DNA of 64,000 nucleotides from Paracoccaceae bacterium (GCA_027486345.1 JAIXPH010000064.1:1-64000), one strand, 5' to 3'; positions 36,026-45,272 are shown, numbered from the stretch's first letter. The notes: generated by a model not told the origin, from the sequence alone. Numbers and translations are program-made.

Positions 36026-36119
36026 GGGGCGCGGCCGTCACGCCGGGGTGGCTGCACGTATACGTGCGGCCGCCCCGGGGGGGCGGGACGGCCGCGCCCC
36101 GATGCTTTGGGCATCGGGG
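36026..36119. terminator. Large nested hairpin plus overlapping second hairpin between convergent genes
   Basis: The outer arms GGGGCGCGGCCGTC (36026-36039) and GACGGCCGCGCCCC (36087-36100) match perfectly over 14 bp. Inside, CCGGGG..GCACGTA (36043-36060) meets TACGTGC..CCCCGG (36061-36078) directly, with two possible G-T pairs. A second hairpin, CCCCGATGC (36097-36105) and GCATCGGGG (36111-36119), shares four bases with the outer arm, so the two folds compete. Neither has a long T-run. Location between opposing stops suggests a bidirectional transcription barrier. Confidence 0.6.
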
Positions 36120-36150
36120 CAATCCCTAGCGTTGCGCACCGAAAGGCCCA

Positions 36151-37164
36151 TCACCGCCCGTAATACTCGCGATACCACGCCACGAACTCGGCCAACCCAT
36201 CCCGGATGTCGGTGTGTGGCCGATACCCGGTCACGCGCTGCAACAGGCTGGCATCGGCCCAGGTCGCGGGCACATCGCCCATCTGCATGGGCATGTAATT
36301 GCGGATGGCCTTCTGCCCCACAGCCTCTTCGATCGCCTCAACGAAATCCAGCAGCTTCACCTTCTGCGAATTGCCGATATTGACCACCCGGTAAGGCGCG
36401 ACCGGCGAGAGACTGTCGCCTTCCTCTACCACCCCATCCACCGGGCGCATCGGCACCGCGTCGATCAAGAGCCGGATCCCGCGCACCAGATCGCCGACAT
36501 GGGTAAAATCGCGATACATCTCACCGTGGTTGTAGATGTCGATGGGCTGACCCTTCAGGATCGCATCGACAAACTTGAAATAGGCCAGATCGGGCCGCCC
36601 CCATGTGCCGTAGACCGTGAAGAAGCGGAACATGGTGGTGGGTAGTTTCCACAGATGGGCATAGACGTGACCCATGCTTTCCGTCGCCTTCTTCGTCGCG
36701 GCATAGATCGTCAGTTGCGTGTCGGCCTTGTGCGTTTCGGCATAGGGCATCTCGGTGTTCGCGCCGTAAATCGAACTGGTCGAGGCCATCAGCAGATGCC
36801 CGACCTGAAGCCGCCGCGCCGCCTCCATCACGTTGAAGGTGCCGATCACATTGCTGTCCAGATAGGCGCGCGGATTTTCAAGGCTGTAGCGCACCCCCGC
36901 TTGCGCAGCGAGGTGGATGATCACCTCTGGCGCGAAATCATCCGCCACCTGATCGAACAGCCGCTGATCCTCCAGCATGCCTTCCGTGGCCGAAAATCCC
37001 GGAGTTTGCAGCAACATCGCATGGCGGCGCTGTTTCAGCGTGACGTCATAGTAGTCCGTCATGCCGTCATAGCCATGCACGCGGAAGCCTTCGGCCAGCA
37101 AGAGGCGGGCGAGATGAAAACCGATGAATCCGGCCGTGCCGGTGATCAGAACCTTGCGAGTCAT
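36151..37164 (-). CDS. UDP-glucuronate 4-epimerase-like NAD-dependent epimerase
   Basis: A 337-residue extended SDR with TGTAGFIGFHLARLLL (residues 8-23), HLAAQAGVRYSLENPRAYLDSN, the catalytic STSSIYG and YAATKKA (YxxxK), and RFFTVYGTWGRPDLAYFKF. This set is characteristic of UDP-glucuronate 4-epimerases such as LpsL/Cap1J, which make UDP-galacturonate for lipopolysaccharide or capsule. It overlaps the phosphomannomutase gene by four bases (ATGA) and is second in that unit. Confidence 0.88.
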   Translation of the reverse strand: MTRKVLITGTAGFIGFHLARLLLAEGFRVHGYDGMTDYYDVTLKQRRHAMLLQTPGFSATEGMLEDQRLFDQVADDFAPEVIIHLAAQAGVRYSLENPRAYLDSNVIGTFNVMEAARRLQVGHLLMASTSSIYGANTEMPYAETHKADTQLTIYAATKKATESMGHVYAHLWKLPTTMFRFFTVYGTWGRPDLAYFKFVDAILKGQPIDIYNHGEMYRDFTHVGDLVRGIRLLIDAVPMRPVDGVVEEGDSLSPVAPYRVVNIGNSQKVKLLDFVEAIEEAVGQKAIRNYMPMQMGDVPATWADASLLQRVTGYRPHTDIRDGLAEFVAWYREYYGR

Positions 37165-38531
37165 GCCGCAAACCGCCGTTTCAAAACGCCCAGGACCATG
37201 GCCAGCATCGCCCGCGCCTCGGCAGGTGCGTTGGCCTCCACATAAACCCGAAACTCCGGCGCGTTGCCCGAAGGGCGCAAATGCAGCACGCGGCCCGAGG
37301 CACAGGTGACGCGCAGACCATCGGTCAGGTCTTGCGCGGCAGGAACCTCCCCCACCTCGGCCAACAGGTCGGCCAAAGCGGCGGACTTTTCGACCAACCC
37401 CGCCAAGACAGCGGCAGAGCGGTCGGTCGGCACCTCCTCGATCCGGTCCGTCGCGGTAACGCGCAGTGGCTCTGCCGCCACCAAGGCGGCAAGGCCCGTC
37501 CCCCGCGCGGCGACCAAGGGGGCGAGGATCGGCAACAGGCTGTCGCGCGTCGCCAAAGGCGCCAGCGGCCCCGCGAGCATCGCCGGGAACCCCAAGAGGA
37601 ACCCGCCGTTCGCCTCATAGCCCACCACCCGGCCCCCCACCGCCATCCCGGCAATGACGAAAGGCGAGCCGATCCGCGTGCGGATCACGCGGACGAAATG
37701 CCCTGACGCCTCAACCCCGGTGTTGGAACTGACCGGCGTCACCACGGTGTCCGCCCCCACCACCCGCGCGGTGATCTGGCCAAGGATATCGCCCGGCACC
37801 ACGGCCCCGGTCGCATCCGCCACCAAGGGACGGTCGCCATCACCATCGGTCGAGACCAGCGCATCAAGTCCATGCGCGGCCACCCATCCGGCGATCTCGC
37901 TCCGCGCCCAATCCGGCACGGCCTCGGTATCCACGGGGATAAAGGCGTCGGACCGCCCGACCTCGACTACTGCCGCGCCGAGGCCCCGCAGCGCGTCGGC
38001 CAGCACGTCCCGACTGACGGCGGAATGGGACCAGACCCCGATCCGCAGCCCCGACAAGGCCCCTGCGCCAAAGGCCGTCCGATAGCGCGCCGCCCAATCC
38101 GCTCCGGCCGTGGTGTTGCGTGCCAAAGCCCCCTGCCCACCCCGCGCGGGACGTCCCAGCGCCGAGAGGATCGCCGCCTCATCCGCCTTGGTGATCTCTC
38201 CCCCCGGCAGGTAGAATTTCAACCCGTTGCGATCCGCCGGGATGTGGCTGCCGGTCACCATCACAGCCGCCGCCCCGGCGCCCATCGCGGCCAAGGCCAG
38301 CGCAGGGGTCGGCACTGCACCGCAATCGGTGACATCCACCCCTTCGCCCCGCGCCGCGGCGATCACAACATCGGCGAACATCGGAGACGACTCCCGCAGG
38401 TCGCGCCCGACGAACAGTCCCGTTCCCACCGGACAGGCATAAAGAAAGGCCCGGACATGATCCGCCACCAGATCAGGGGTCAATTCGACGACCAATCCCC
38501 GCAAACCGCTGGTCCCGAACTTCGGTGCCAT
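37161..38531 (-). CDS. manB: Phosphomannomutase/phosphoglucomutase
   Basis: A 456-residue alpha-D-phosphohexomutase. The N-terminus is MAPKFGTSGLRG. The phosphoserine loop reads VTGSHIPADRNGLKF (Ser about residue 96), the metal loop is STDGDGDRPLVAD (about 235), the sugar loop is GYEANGGFLLG, and the phosphate loop is RPSGNAPEFRVYVEA near the C-terminus. It interconverts mannose-6- and mannose-1-phosphate and feeds the divergent ManC. ATG 38531 is preceded by GGGGAG. The same reading frame stays open far upstream over manC, but that stretch is only the antisense of manC. Confidence 0.9.
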   Translation of the reverse strand: MAPKFGTSGLRGLVVELTPDLVADHVRAFLYACPVGTGLFVGRDLRESSPMFADVVIAAARGEGVDVTDCGAVPTPALALAAMGAGAAAVMVTGSHIPADRNGLKFYLPGGEITKADEAAILSALGRPARGGQGALARNTTAGADWAARYRTAFGAGALSGLRIGVWSHSAVSRDVLADALRGLGAAVVEVGRSDAFIPVDTEAVPDWARSEIAGWVAAHGLDALVSTDGDGDRPLVADATGAVVPGDILGQITARVVGADTVVTPVSSNTGVEASGHFVRVIRTRIGSPFVIAGMAVGGRVVGYEANGGFLLGFPAMLAGPLAPLATRDSLLPILAPLVAARGTGLAALVAAEPLRVTATDRIEEVPTDRSAAVLAGLVEKSAALADLLAEVGEVPAAQDLTDGLRVTCASGRVLHLRPSGNAPEFRVYVEANAPAEARAMLAMVLGVLKRRFAA

Positions 38532-38627
38532 ACCCACTCCCCAGATGGACAAGGCTGATCCCCTTGGCCCTGCACATGGAATGCGTATAGCCTGTGGCTT
38601 GCGTGTTGGGCAATCAGTCAGGGCATC

Positions 38628-40046
38628 ATGATTCATCCGGTTATTCTGTGTGGCGGGTCGGGCACCCGTCTTTGGCCTGTGTCCCGGCAAAGCTATCCCA
38701 AACAATTCACCAAACTCACGGGCGCGCGCAGCCTGTTCCAGACCTCGGCCCTGCGCTGCCGGGCGGAGGGCTTTGCCGCCCCCCTGATCATCACCGGAGA
38801 TCCCTTCCGCTTCATCGTGATCGAACAATTGGCCGCCGTCGAAATCGCGCCGCAGGGCGTGATGATCGAACCGGCGCCGCGCAACACCGCGCCCGCAATC
38901 CTGGCCGCAGCACTGCATCTGGCGGCATGCGACCCGGATGCGGTGATGCTGGTGCTGCCATCGGACCATGTGATCCCGGATGCCGGGGCCTTCCGTCAAG
39001 CGGTGCAAAGCGCCCTGCCCCGCGCGCAGGCAGGCGACCTTGTCACCTTCGGCATCCAGCCGGACCGGGCGGAAACCGGCTATGGCTATCTGCGCCTGAC
39101 CTCTGCGCTGCAGGGCACATCCGGGCCGCAGCCACTTGCCGCCTTTGTCGAAAAGCCGGATGCCATCCGCGCCGCCGCCATGCTGGCCGACGGGATGCAT
39201 CTGTGGAACGCCGGGATCTTCCTCTTTTCCGCCCGCGCCATCCTTGACGCCTTTTCCACCCACGCGCCCGCGCTGATGCCAGCGGCCAGCGCGGCGGTCT
39301 TGGGCGCGAAGACCGATCTCGGCTTTACCCGTCTGGACCCGGCGCCTTGGGCCGATCTTCCCGACATTTCCGTCGATTACGCCATCATGGAAAAGGCCGC
39401 CAACCTTGCCGTCATGCCCTTCGCCGGGCGCTGGTCCGACCTCGGCGGGTGGGAGGCGGTCTGGCAAGAGCTTGGCCCCGACGCGGCGGGCAATGTCCTG
39501 TCCGACAGCGCCACCGCCATCGACTGCACCGACACCCTGCTGCGCTCCGAGGTGGAGGGGCTGCAACTCGTGGGAATCGGGCTTGAGAACATAATCGCCG
39601 TCGCCATGCCCGATGCCGTGCTGATCGCCCGCAAGGATCAATCCCAACGCGTCAAAGAGGCCGTCGCCGCGCTTAAGGCCAAGGGTGCCAAGCAGGCCAC
39701 CGCCTTCGCCCGCGATTTCCGGCCCTGGGGCTGGTACGAAAGCCTCGCCCTTGGCCCGCGCTTTCAGGTCAAGCGCATCGTGGTCCATCCCGGCGCGGCC
39801 CTGTCGCTGCAATCGCATCACCACCGCTCTGAACATTGGGTCGTGGTCGAAGGCACCGCCAAGGTGACGGTGAACGACGAGGTGCGCCTGATCTCGGAAA
39901 ACCAATCGGTGTACATCCCCTTGGGCGCGGTGCACCGGATGGAGAATCCGGGCAAACTGCCCATGGTGCTGATCGAGGTGCAGACCGGCAGCTATCTGGG
40001 CGAGGATGACATCGTGCGCTATCAGGACATCTACGCGCGCACCTGA
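38628..40046 (+). CDS. manC: Mannose-1-phosphate guanylyltransferase / mannose-6-phosphate isomerase
   Basis: A 472-residue bifunctional enzyme. The pyrophosphorylase signature LCGGSGTRLWPVSRQSYPKQF starts at residue 7, FVEKPD lies near 174, and the C-terminal cupin isomerase domain carries LSLQSHHHRSEHWVVVEG (metal-binding His and Glu). It supplies GDP-mannose for exopolysaccharide or LPS. Only 96 bases separate it from the divergent manB, so the two may share control. Its stop overlaps the start of the YdcF-like gene (TGATG). Confidence 0.94.
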   Translation: MIHPVILCGGSGTRLWPVSRQSYPKQFTKLTGARSLFQTSALRCRAEGFAAPLIITGDPFRFIVIEQLAAVEIAPQGVMIEPAPRNTAPAILAAALHLAACDPDAVMLVLPSDHVIPDAGAFRQAVQSALPRAQAGDLVTFGIQPDRAETGYGYLRLTSALQGTSGPQPLAAFVEKPDAIRAAAMLADGMHLWNAGIFLFSARAILDAFSTHAPALMPAASAAVLGAKTDLGFTRLDPAPWADLPDISVDYAIMEKAANLAVMPFAGRWSDLGGWEAVWQELGPDAAGNVLSDSATAIDCTDTLLRSEVEGLQLVGIGLENIIAVAMPDAVLIARKDQSQRVKEAVAALKAKGAKQATAFARDFRPWGWYESLALGPRFQVKRIVVHPGAALSLQSHHHRSEHWVVVEGTAKVTVNDEVRLISENQSVYIPLGAVHRMENPGKLPMVLIEVQTGSYLGEDDIVRYQDIYART

Positions 40047-40840
40047 TGGACACAGCGTTCTTCTTCGCGTCCAAGATCATATGGGCCGCGCTGCGCCCCG
40101 ACAGCCTGCTGATGCTGCTTCTGGCCGCCAGTTGGCTGGTCTGGCACAGGCGGCCTCGACTGGCGCGCGGCGTGTTGGGGGCCACGGTGATTGCCATGGC
40201 GGTGATCGCGGCGTGGCCGGTGCAATCGCTGCTGTTCACCCCGCTCGAGGACCGCTTTCCCCCACCCGCCGTGCCGGAGGCGGTGGCGGGCATCATCGTC
40301 CTCGGCGGGGCAGAGCTTGCCGACCTGACCGCCGCGCGTGATCAGGTGCAACTGAACGCGGGGGCCGAACGGATCACGGCGGCGATGGCCCTTGCGCTGC
40401 AACATCCCACCGCCACGGTGATCTTCAGCGGCGGCAGCGGCAATCTGCGCGGCGGGGCGGCGGGGGCGGATGTGGCGCGGCGGGTCTTCGCCGACCTCGG
40501 CCTGTCCCCTGACCGCCTGAGGCTGGAGGCCGCCTCGCGCAACACCGCCGAAAACGCCGCCATGACGCGGGCCCTGTTGACGCCCGAGGCGGGGCAGCGG
40601 TGGCTTCTGGTCACTTCGGCCTATCACATGCCGCGTGCGGTTGCCGCCTTCTGCGCGGCGGGTTGGACGGGCCTGATCCCCTACCCGGTGGATTACCGCA
40701 GCCCCGGCGATGGCGCCGGCTGGCGGTTTTCGGAAAACGCCGATGCCTTGGCGACAGCCCTGCGCGAATGGATCGGCCTTGCCGCCTACCGCTTCACCGG
40801 GCGCGCAACTGCCCCCAGCCAAGACTGTCTTTCACCGTAA
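40046..40840 (+). CDS. YdcF/SanA/ElyC-family (DUF218) membrane protein
   Basis: A 264-residue protein with two N-terminal membrane helices (residues about 20-34 and 41-62). The DUF218 domain starts at IIVLGGAE (about 85), followed by ERITAAMALALQHPTATVIFSGG, DRLRLEAASRNTAENAAMTRALL and LLVTSAYHMPRAVAAF. These are the conserved polar motifs of the family. ElyC and SanA act in envelope biogenesis in E. coli, with unclear biochemistry. Coupling to manC suggests an envelope-polysaccharide role here. Confidence 0.85.
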   Translation: MDTAFFFASKIIWAALRPDSLLMLLLAASWLVWHRRPRLARGVLGATVIAMAVIAAWPVQSLLFTPLEDRFPPPAVPEAVAGIIVLGGAELADLTAARDQVQLNAGAERITAAMALALQHPTATVIFSGGSGNLRGGAAGADVARRVFADLGLSPDRLRLEAASRNTAENAAMTRALLTPEAGQRWLLVTSAYHMPRAVAAFCAAGWTGLIPYPVDYRSPGDGAGWRFSENADALATALREWIGLAAYRFTGRATAPSQDCLSP

Positions 40841-40895
40841 CAAAAAAAGCGCCTCAGCGCCCCCCTTCCCCGTTGCTTAAATATCCCACGGGGGT

Positions 40896-40916
40896 GCGGG
40901 GGTGTGAAACCCCCGC
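40896..40916. terminator. Hairpin between convergent ydcF-like and ABC permease genes
   Basis: GCGGGGGT (40896-40903) pairs with ACCCCCGC (40909-40916) around the loop GTGAA. It lies 27 bases from the opposing permease stop, placed to end both transcripts. No clear U-run follows. Confidence 0.5.
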
Positions 40917-40943
40917 TCCTGTCCGGTCAACCCGCGCGCGGGG

Positions 40944-41759
40944 TCACTCGTCGTCGCGCGACATGCCGGCCAGCATGATCCGCTCTTTGCGCCGCCGCGA
41001 GATTTCGTACCAGATCGCAATCAGCAAGGTGATCGAGATCATGATCAGGGCCAGCGCGTTGATCGTGGGCGTGATGCCCGACCGCACCTTGGAAAACACA
41101 TAGACCGTCAGCGTATCCACCCCGCCGCGCGTGAACTGCGTGACATTGAAGTTTTCGATGGACTGGAAGAACGCCACGGCCCCCCCGGCCCCGATGGCGG
41201 GGTAAAGATGCGGCAGCAAGATCCGGCGCATGACCTGCGCATGGCTTGCCCCAAGGTCCAGCGCCGCCTCTTCCAGTGCGTTGTCAAAGGTCTGCAACCG
41301 CGCCAGAACCAGCAGCATCACCATGGCGGCAATGTAGCTGACCTGCCCCAGCACCGACAGATGCAGCCCCGGCGGCACGCCCAGCTTGTTCCACATCAGC
41401 AGGGTGGAAATGCCGATAACAGCGCCGGGGATCAGGATGGTCGAGATCATCAACCCGTAGATCACCGTGCGAATCCGGCCCGAGATCGAGTTGATCAGGA
41501 TCGCCGATGCCGTGCCGATGATGATCGAAATGACCGCCACCGCCAGCGCCACCACCATGGTGTTAAATAGTGCGACCCACATCCGCTCGTCCTGAAACAG
41601 GTCGTAGAACCAATGCAGGGTCCAACCGCGCCATGGCACGATGGAGGGCAGTTTGGAATCGTTGAACGCAGCCCCGGCCATGATCACCAAGGGGATGATC
41701 AGGTAGATCAGGAACGCGCCCATATAGAGGTGCGCCAGCGTCGTCCTCAGCTTGTGCAT
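40944..41759 (-). CDS. Polyamine-type ABC transporter permease (PotC/PotI-like)
   Basis: A 271-residue inner-membrane protein with six helices and the permease EAA loop EEAALDLGASHAQVMRRILLPHLYP (about 165-190), which contacts the ATPase. The layout and operon order (binding protein, ATPase, PotB-like, PotC-like) mark the spermidine/putrescine importer class. The actual substrate is unproven. It is the last gene of the four-gene unit, 12 bases after the PotB-like gene. Confidence 0.88.
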   Translation of the reverse strand: MHKLRTTLAHLYMGAFLIYLIIPLVIMAGAAFNDSKLPSIVPWRGWTLHWFYDLFQDERMWVALFNTMVVALAVAVISIIIGTASAILINSISGRIRTVIYGLMISTILIPGAVIGISTLLMWNKLGVPPGLHLSVLGQVSYIAAMVMLLVLARLQTFDNALEEAALDLGASHAQVMRRILLPHLYPAIGAGGAVAFFQSIENFNVTQFTRGGVDTLTVYVFSKVRSGITPTINALALIMISITLLIAIWYEISRRRKERIMLAGMSRDDE

Positions 41760-41771
41760 GGTCCCGCCCCC

Positions 41772-42695
41772 TTATTTCGCGATGTCTGACAGCTTCACGC
41801 GGAAAATCCACATGACCAAGCTGACAAAAGCGGTGCACAGGAACAACAGCAGGAAGGCATAGGCCGAGGCCGTGTTCCAATCCAGCGCGTCATTCATCCA
41901 TTGCTGGATCGTCTGGGTGAACCATTGCGACGTGGTGGAGCCAAGGATCGACGGCACCAGAAGCGACCCCGCCGACAGCATGAACACCATGACCGCACCC
42001 GAGGCGATGCCCGGCTTGGAATGCGGCAAGACGATCCGCCAATGGATGCGCCAACGCGATGCACCCAGATCCTCGGCCGCCTCGATCTGGTTGGTGTCCA
42101 GCGACGAGATGGCATTATAGATCGGGAACAGCATGAACAGGATGTAGGTATAGACCAACCCGATCAGCACCGCGTCATAGTCGGTGATCCAGCGCACCGG
42201 CTTGTCAATCAGAGACAGCGAAAGCAGCAGCGAGTTGAGCGGCCCCTTCAGCGCAAGGATGATCCACCACGCAAAGGCGCGCAGCACCTCGGACACCCAG
42301 AGCGGCACGAAGAGCAGAAGCAGAAGCGTCGGCACCGATTTCGGGTTGGCGATCTTGGCCAGATAAAAGGCGACAGGATAAGCCAGCACGAAACAGGCCA
42401 AGGTCACGGTCACCGAATACCAGATCGTCAGGAAAAAGGTCCGGATATGCACCGGCACCATGAAGGTCATGCCGAGGATCGTCGTCTCGACCGACCCGTC
42501 AAACACCTTGAGGTAGTTGTTAGGGGAATAGACATCCTTCGGTCCGCCCATCTCGACCACCGGCAGATAGGGGCGAAAACTTGATTCAAACAGCGTTATG
42601 TTGGGGATGATGACCAGCATCAGCAGCCAGAAGGCCACCAGAAGCACCATCAACCCGGTCAGTCCAACCCCGTAACGTCGGATCAGGTCTTGCAT
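41772..42695 (-). CDS. Polyamine-type ABC transporter permease (PotB/PotH-like)
   Basis: A 307-residue membrane protein with six helices and the EAA loop IEAAEDLGASRWRIHWRIVLPHSKPG (about 205-230). The long periplasmic segment after helix 1 (about 45-95) is usual for PotB. It pairs with the PotC-like permease to form the channel. The gap to the ATPase gene is 12 bases. Confidence 0.88.
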   Translation of the reverse strand: MQDLIRRYGVGLTGLMVLLVAFWLLMLVIIPNITLFESSFRPYLPVVEMGGPKDVYSPNNYLKVFDGSVETTILGMTFMVPVHIRTFFLTIWYSVTVTLACFVLAYPVAFYLAKIANPKSVPTLLLLLFVPLWVSEVLRAFAWWIILALKGPLNSLLLSLSLIDKPVRWITDYDAVLIGLVYTYILFMLFPIYNAISSLDTNQIEAAEDLGASRWRIHWRIVLPHSKPGIASGAVMVFMLSAGSLLVPSILGSTTSQWFTQTIQQWMNDALDWNTASAYAFLLLFLCTAFVSLVMWIFRVKLSDIAK

Positions 42696-42707
42696 CGCTT
42701 GCCCTCC

Positions 42708-43790
42708 TCAGCGCCGGGTTTCGGCGTCAGGCAGGATGGCGGCGCGGGCGGGATCAAAGGACATGAAGGCCGCCGAGCCGATGGCAGGCACCGTCGCCGC
42801 CCCGTCATTGCGGATTTCCGCAACCAGCGTCGTCCCCCCTGCGGCTTTGCCTTGGATCGAGATGAAGCTGCCCTCGAAGGACACTTCCGAAATCGTGACG
42901 GGGACAGAGTTTTCCGCCGCCGCCGTCAGGCTGATCGCGGTGTGTTCCGGGCGCACGAACAGCTTCACGCCCTTGCCCGTCGCCAGTGCGCCCAGACGCG
43001 CGCGGAAGGTGCCAAGCGCGGTCTCATAGCCCGCCATGCCATTGGCCGGATTGACCACGGTGCCGTCAAAAATGTTGTTCTCGCCCACGAAAGAGGCGAC
43101 GAAACCGTTGACCGGGTTGTTATAGATCTCCCGCGGATCGGCCACTTGCTGGATGCGGCCTTGGCTCATCACGCCAACACGGTCGGACATCGCCAAGGCC
43201 TCGCCCTGGTCGTGGGTGATGTAGATGAAGGTCACGCCGGTGCGCTTCTGGATGGCGCGCAACTCCGCCCGCATGTGCTGGCGCAGCTTCAGGTCCAGCG
43301 CCGACAGGGGTTCGTCCAACAGCATCACCGCCGGTTCCACCGCCAGCGCGCGGGCGATCGCCACACGTTGCCGTTGGCCGCCGGAAAGCTGGCTGGGGTA
43401 TTTGTCCGCCGCACCCGGCAGATCGACCAGACGCAGCAATTCATCGGCCCGCGCCCGGCGCTTGGCCTTGTCCACGCCCCGCACCTCCAGCCCGAAGGCG
43501 ATGTTTTCCCACACCGTCATCAAGGGGAACAGCGCAAGGTTCTGGAAGATCAGCGCCGTGGGGCGCTGGTTCGGACGCTGCCCACGCACATCCTGCCCGC
43601 CGATGCGGATGATGCCTTGCGTGGGCTCGGTGAAGCCCGAGATCATCCGCAGGATCGTGGTCTTGCCGCAGCCCGAGGGGCCGAGGAAGGAAAAGAACTC
43701 TCCGGGCTTGATGGAGACGTTCACATGATCGACGGCACGGAAGTCGCCAAAGTCGCAGACTACGTTTTCAAGATCGATTCCGGCACTCAT
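42708..43790 (-). CDS. Polyamine-type ABC transporter ATPase (PotA-like)
   Basis: A 360-residue protein with Walker A GPSGCGKTT (about 38), Q-loop FQNLALFP, signature LSGGQRQRVA (about 138), Walker B VMLLDEPLSALD and a switch His in ITHD. The C-terminal TOBE domain covers about 240-360 (KLFVRPEHTAISL). It energises the two adjacent permeases. I chose ATG 43790; the frame reaches a TTG at 43838. About 190 bases and a stable hairpin separate it from the binding-protein gene. Confidence 0.92.
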   Translation of the reverse strand: MSAGIDLENVVCDFGDFRAVDHVNVSIKPGEFFSFLGPSGCGKTTILRMISGFTEPTQGIIRIGGQDVRGQRPNQRPTALIFQNLALFPLMTVWENIAFGLEVRGVDKAKRRARADELLRLVDLPGAADKYPSQLSGGQRQRVAIARALAVEPAVMLLDEPLSALDLKLRQHMRAELRAIQKRTGVTFIYITHDQGEALAMSDRVGVMSQGRIQQVADPREIYNNPVNGFVASFVGENNIFDGTVVNPANGMAGYETALGTFRARLGALATGKGVKLFVRPEHTAISLTAAAENSVPVTISEVSFEGSFISIQGKAAGGTTLVAEIRNDGAATVPAIGSAAFMSFDPARAAILPDAETRR

Positions 43791-43939
43791 CGGCCCTGTT
43801 CCCCTGAGGTCTTTTGTTCTTTTGTTATCGTCGGCCAAAGCCGCACGCAGGTCTAGCAGGCCTGCATGTCACTGCAAAGAATAGCGCCAGTTCCCTGCCG
43901 GCGGTTGGTCCAGAAGCGACGCGATGCCCATGAAATGGA

Positions 43940-43966
43940 CTCGCCGGGTCCGATGGACCCGGCGAG
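43940..43966. promoter_or_regulatory. Intercistronic hairpin after the polyamine-binding-protein gene
   Basis: CTCGCCGGGTCC and GGACCCGGCGAG form a perfect 12-bp stem with a three-base loop, 18 bases past the stop of the binding-protein gene. No T-run follows on the minus strand. It probably protects the upstream mRNA or partially terminates, giving more binding protein than transporter. Confidence 0.6.
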
Positions 43967-43983
43967 CGCAAAGTTTCGGCAGA

Positions 43984-45093
43984 TCAGGCCGCTTTGTACT
44001 TGTCGGCATATTCCGCGCGCTTGGCGAGGAAGTCGGCCGACTGGTCCGGCCACCACCACAGATTGGCCAAGGCCGCATCGTTGAAGGTGCCGCTGTAGAA
44101 GGCCGACACTTCCGGGTCCATCAGCTCGGGTCCGCCCTTGCCGACCGGGTTCGCGCCGAACGCGGTCGCCCAGAGCGACGAACCTTCCGCCGTGGAAACC
44201 CACTTGGCGAATTCATGAGCCTGCTCGACGTTGGCGGCGTTGGCCATCAGGGTCAGACCCTGGTTCCAGGCGAAGGCGCCTTCTGCCGGGGCGACATAGC
44301 CGTAGTTGCCCTGCTTGCCCATGTTCATGCCGGTCGAATCCCAGCACAGGCCCAGCGTCGCGCCGTTGGCCAGGAAGCCAGCCTGCGCTTCGTTTTCGCC
44401 CGACCACCACTGGACCACGTTGCCCTTGGCCTTGATCGCCTCGGCCAGCGCAATGTCCCACAGTTCGGTCATCGCAGCCATGTCGGAGTAGCCATCCATC
44501 CACGGACGCGGCAGCTTGCCGGTCGCGTCCAGCCAACGGCCCATCGCGGCCAGCGCCGAGTGCGGACGCAGCACGACCTGGTTGGCCGGGTCGAACAGCG
44601 CACCCAGCGAGGGGGCCTCGCCCAGCGTGGCATTGTCCTTGTCCACGACCAGCGCTTCGGTGCCCCAGACGGACAGAACGATCAGGCGCTTGCCGTCAAT
44701 CGTCGAACGCTCACCGATGGAGCCATCGGCCATGCCGGGCAGGTAGTTGTCGAGCGCCAGCTTGGAGGTGTCCCAGCCCTGAACCAGACCGTTGGAATTC
44801 CAAGCGGCGATGCGGTCCACGGTCGGTTCATAGATGTCCATGCCGCCGGTCGAGATCATCGCCTTGGCTTCGGCGAACATGTCGTCCTGGCTCGGCATCT
44901 CTTTGAAGTTCACCTTGATGCCGGTGGCCGCTTCAAACGCCGGGATGACCTTTTCAGCCATGCCCGGATAGCCGGCCCAGCCGGTGAAGTTCAGCTCGCC
45001 CGAAGAGGCCAGCGCCTTCTTCGAGATGATCGCCGGAGCGGCCAGCGCGCCGAGCATGAGGGCAGAGCCCTTGAGCACCGAGCGGCGGTTCAT
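43984..45093 (-). CDS. Polyamine-type ABC periplasmic binding protein (PotD/PotF-like)
   Basis: A 369-residue protein. The N-terminus MNRRSVLKGSALMLGALAAPAII is a twin-arginine type signal, with cleavage near KALA-SS (about residue 29). The mature protein reads LNFTGWAGYPGMAEKVIPAFEAATGIKVNF, the usual start of PotD-class proteins (SBP_bac_8 type). It delivers substrate to the downstream transporter genes. I chose ATG 45093 because the signal begins there; the open frame extends to 45216 with no family-like sequence. Confidence 0.88.
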   Translation of the reverse strand: MNRRSVLKGSALMLGALAAPAIISKKALASSGELNFTGWAGYPGMAEKVIPAFEAATGIKVNFKEMPSQDDMFAEAKAMISTGGMDIYEPTVDRIAAWNSNGLVQGWDTSKLALDNYLPGMADGSIGERSTIDGKRLIVLSVWGTEALVVDKDNATLGEAPSLGALFDPANQVVLRPHSALAAMGRWLDATGKLPRPWMDGYSDMAAMTELWDIALAEAIKAKGNVVQWWSGENEAQAGFLANGATLGLCWDSTGMNMGKQGNYGYVAPAEGAFAWNQGLTLMANAANVEQAHEFAKWVSTAEGSSLWATAFGANPVGKGGPELMDPEVSAFYSGTFNDAALANLWWWPDQSADFLAKRAEYADKYKAA

Positions 45094-45256
45094 CAGAAGT
45101 TCTTTTTTCAAGTCAGTCTCCCGGTTTATTGCGCTTTCGGCGCTAAGTCTGCTGCGGTTCCATGACTGCCGTATGACACTGGCAATCGGAACGCTGGCGC
45201 GTTCTTTCGTGGCCAAACTCTATGCGGCAGGCGTTTGTGACGTCAAACGAATCTGA

Positions 45257-45272
45257 TTGTCTGGTCAGACAA
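45257..45272. promoter_or_regulatory. Palindromic operator candidate upstream of the transporter operon
   Basis: TTGTCTG and CAGACAA are separated by GT: a perfect two-fold symmetric site of the size bound by GntR-family dimers. It lies about 165 bases before the binding-protein start. The regulator is unknown. Confidence 0.45.

Noticed and set aside
38532-39935. Long minus-strand frame extending phosphomannomutase to 924 residues
   Set aside because: The extra 468 residues are exactly antisense to manC and have no family character. MAPKFGTSGLRG at 38531 with GGGGAG upstream is the proper start.
43791-43838. N-terminal extension of the PotA-like ATPase from TTG 43838
   Set aside because: The 16 extra residues are polar and not family-like. 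ATG 43790 is followed directly by the ABC domain.
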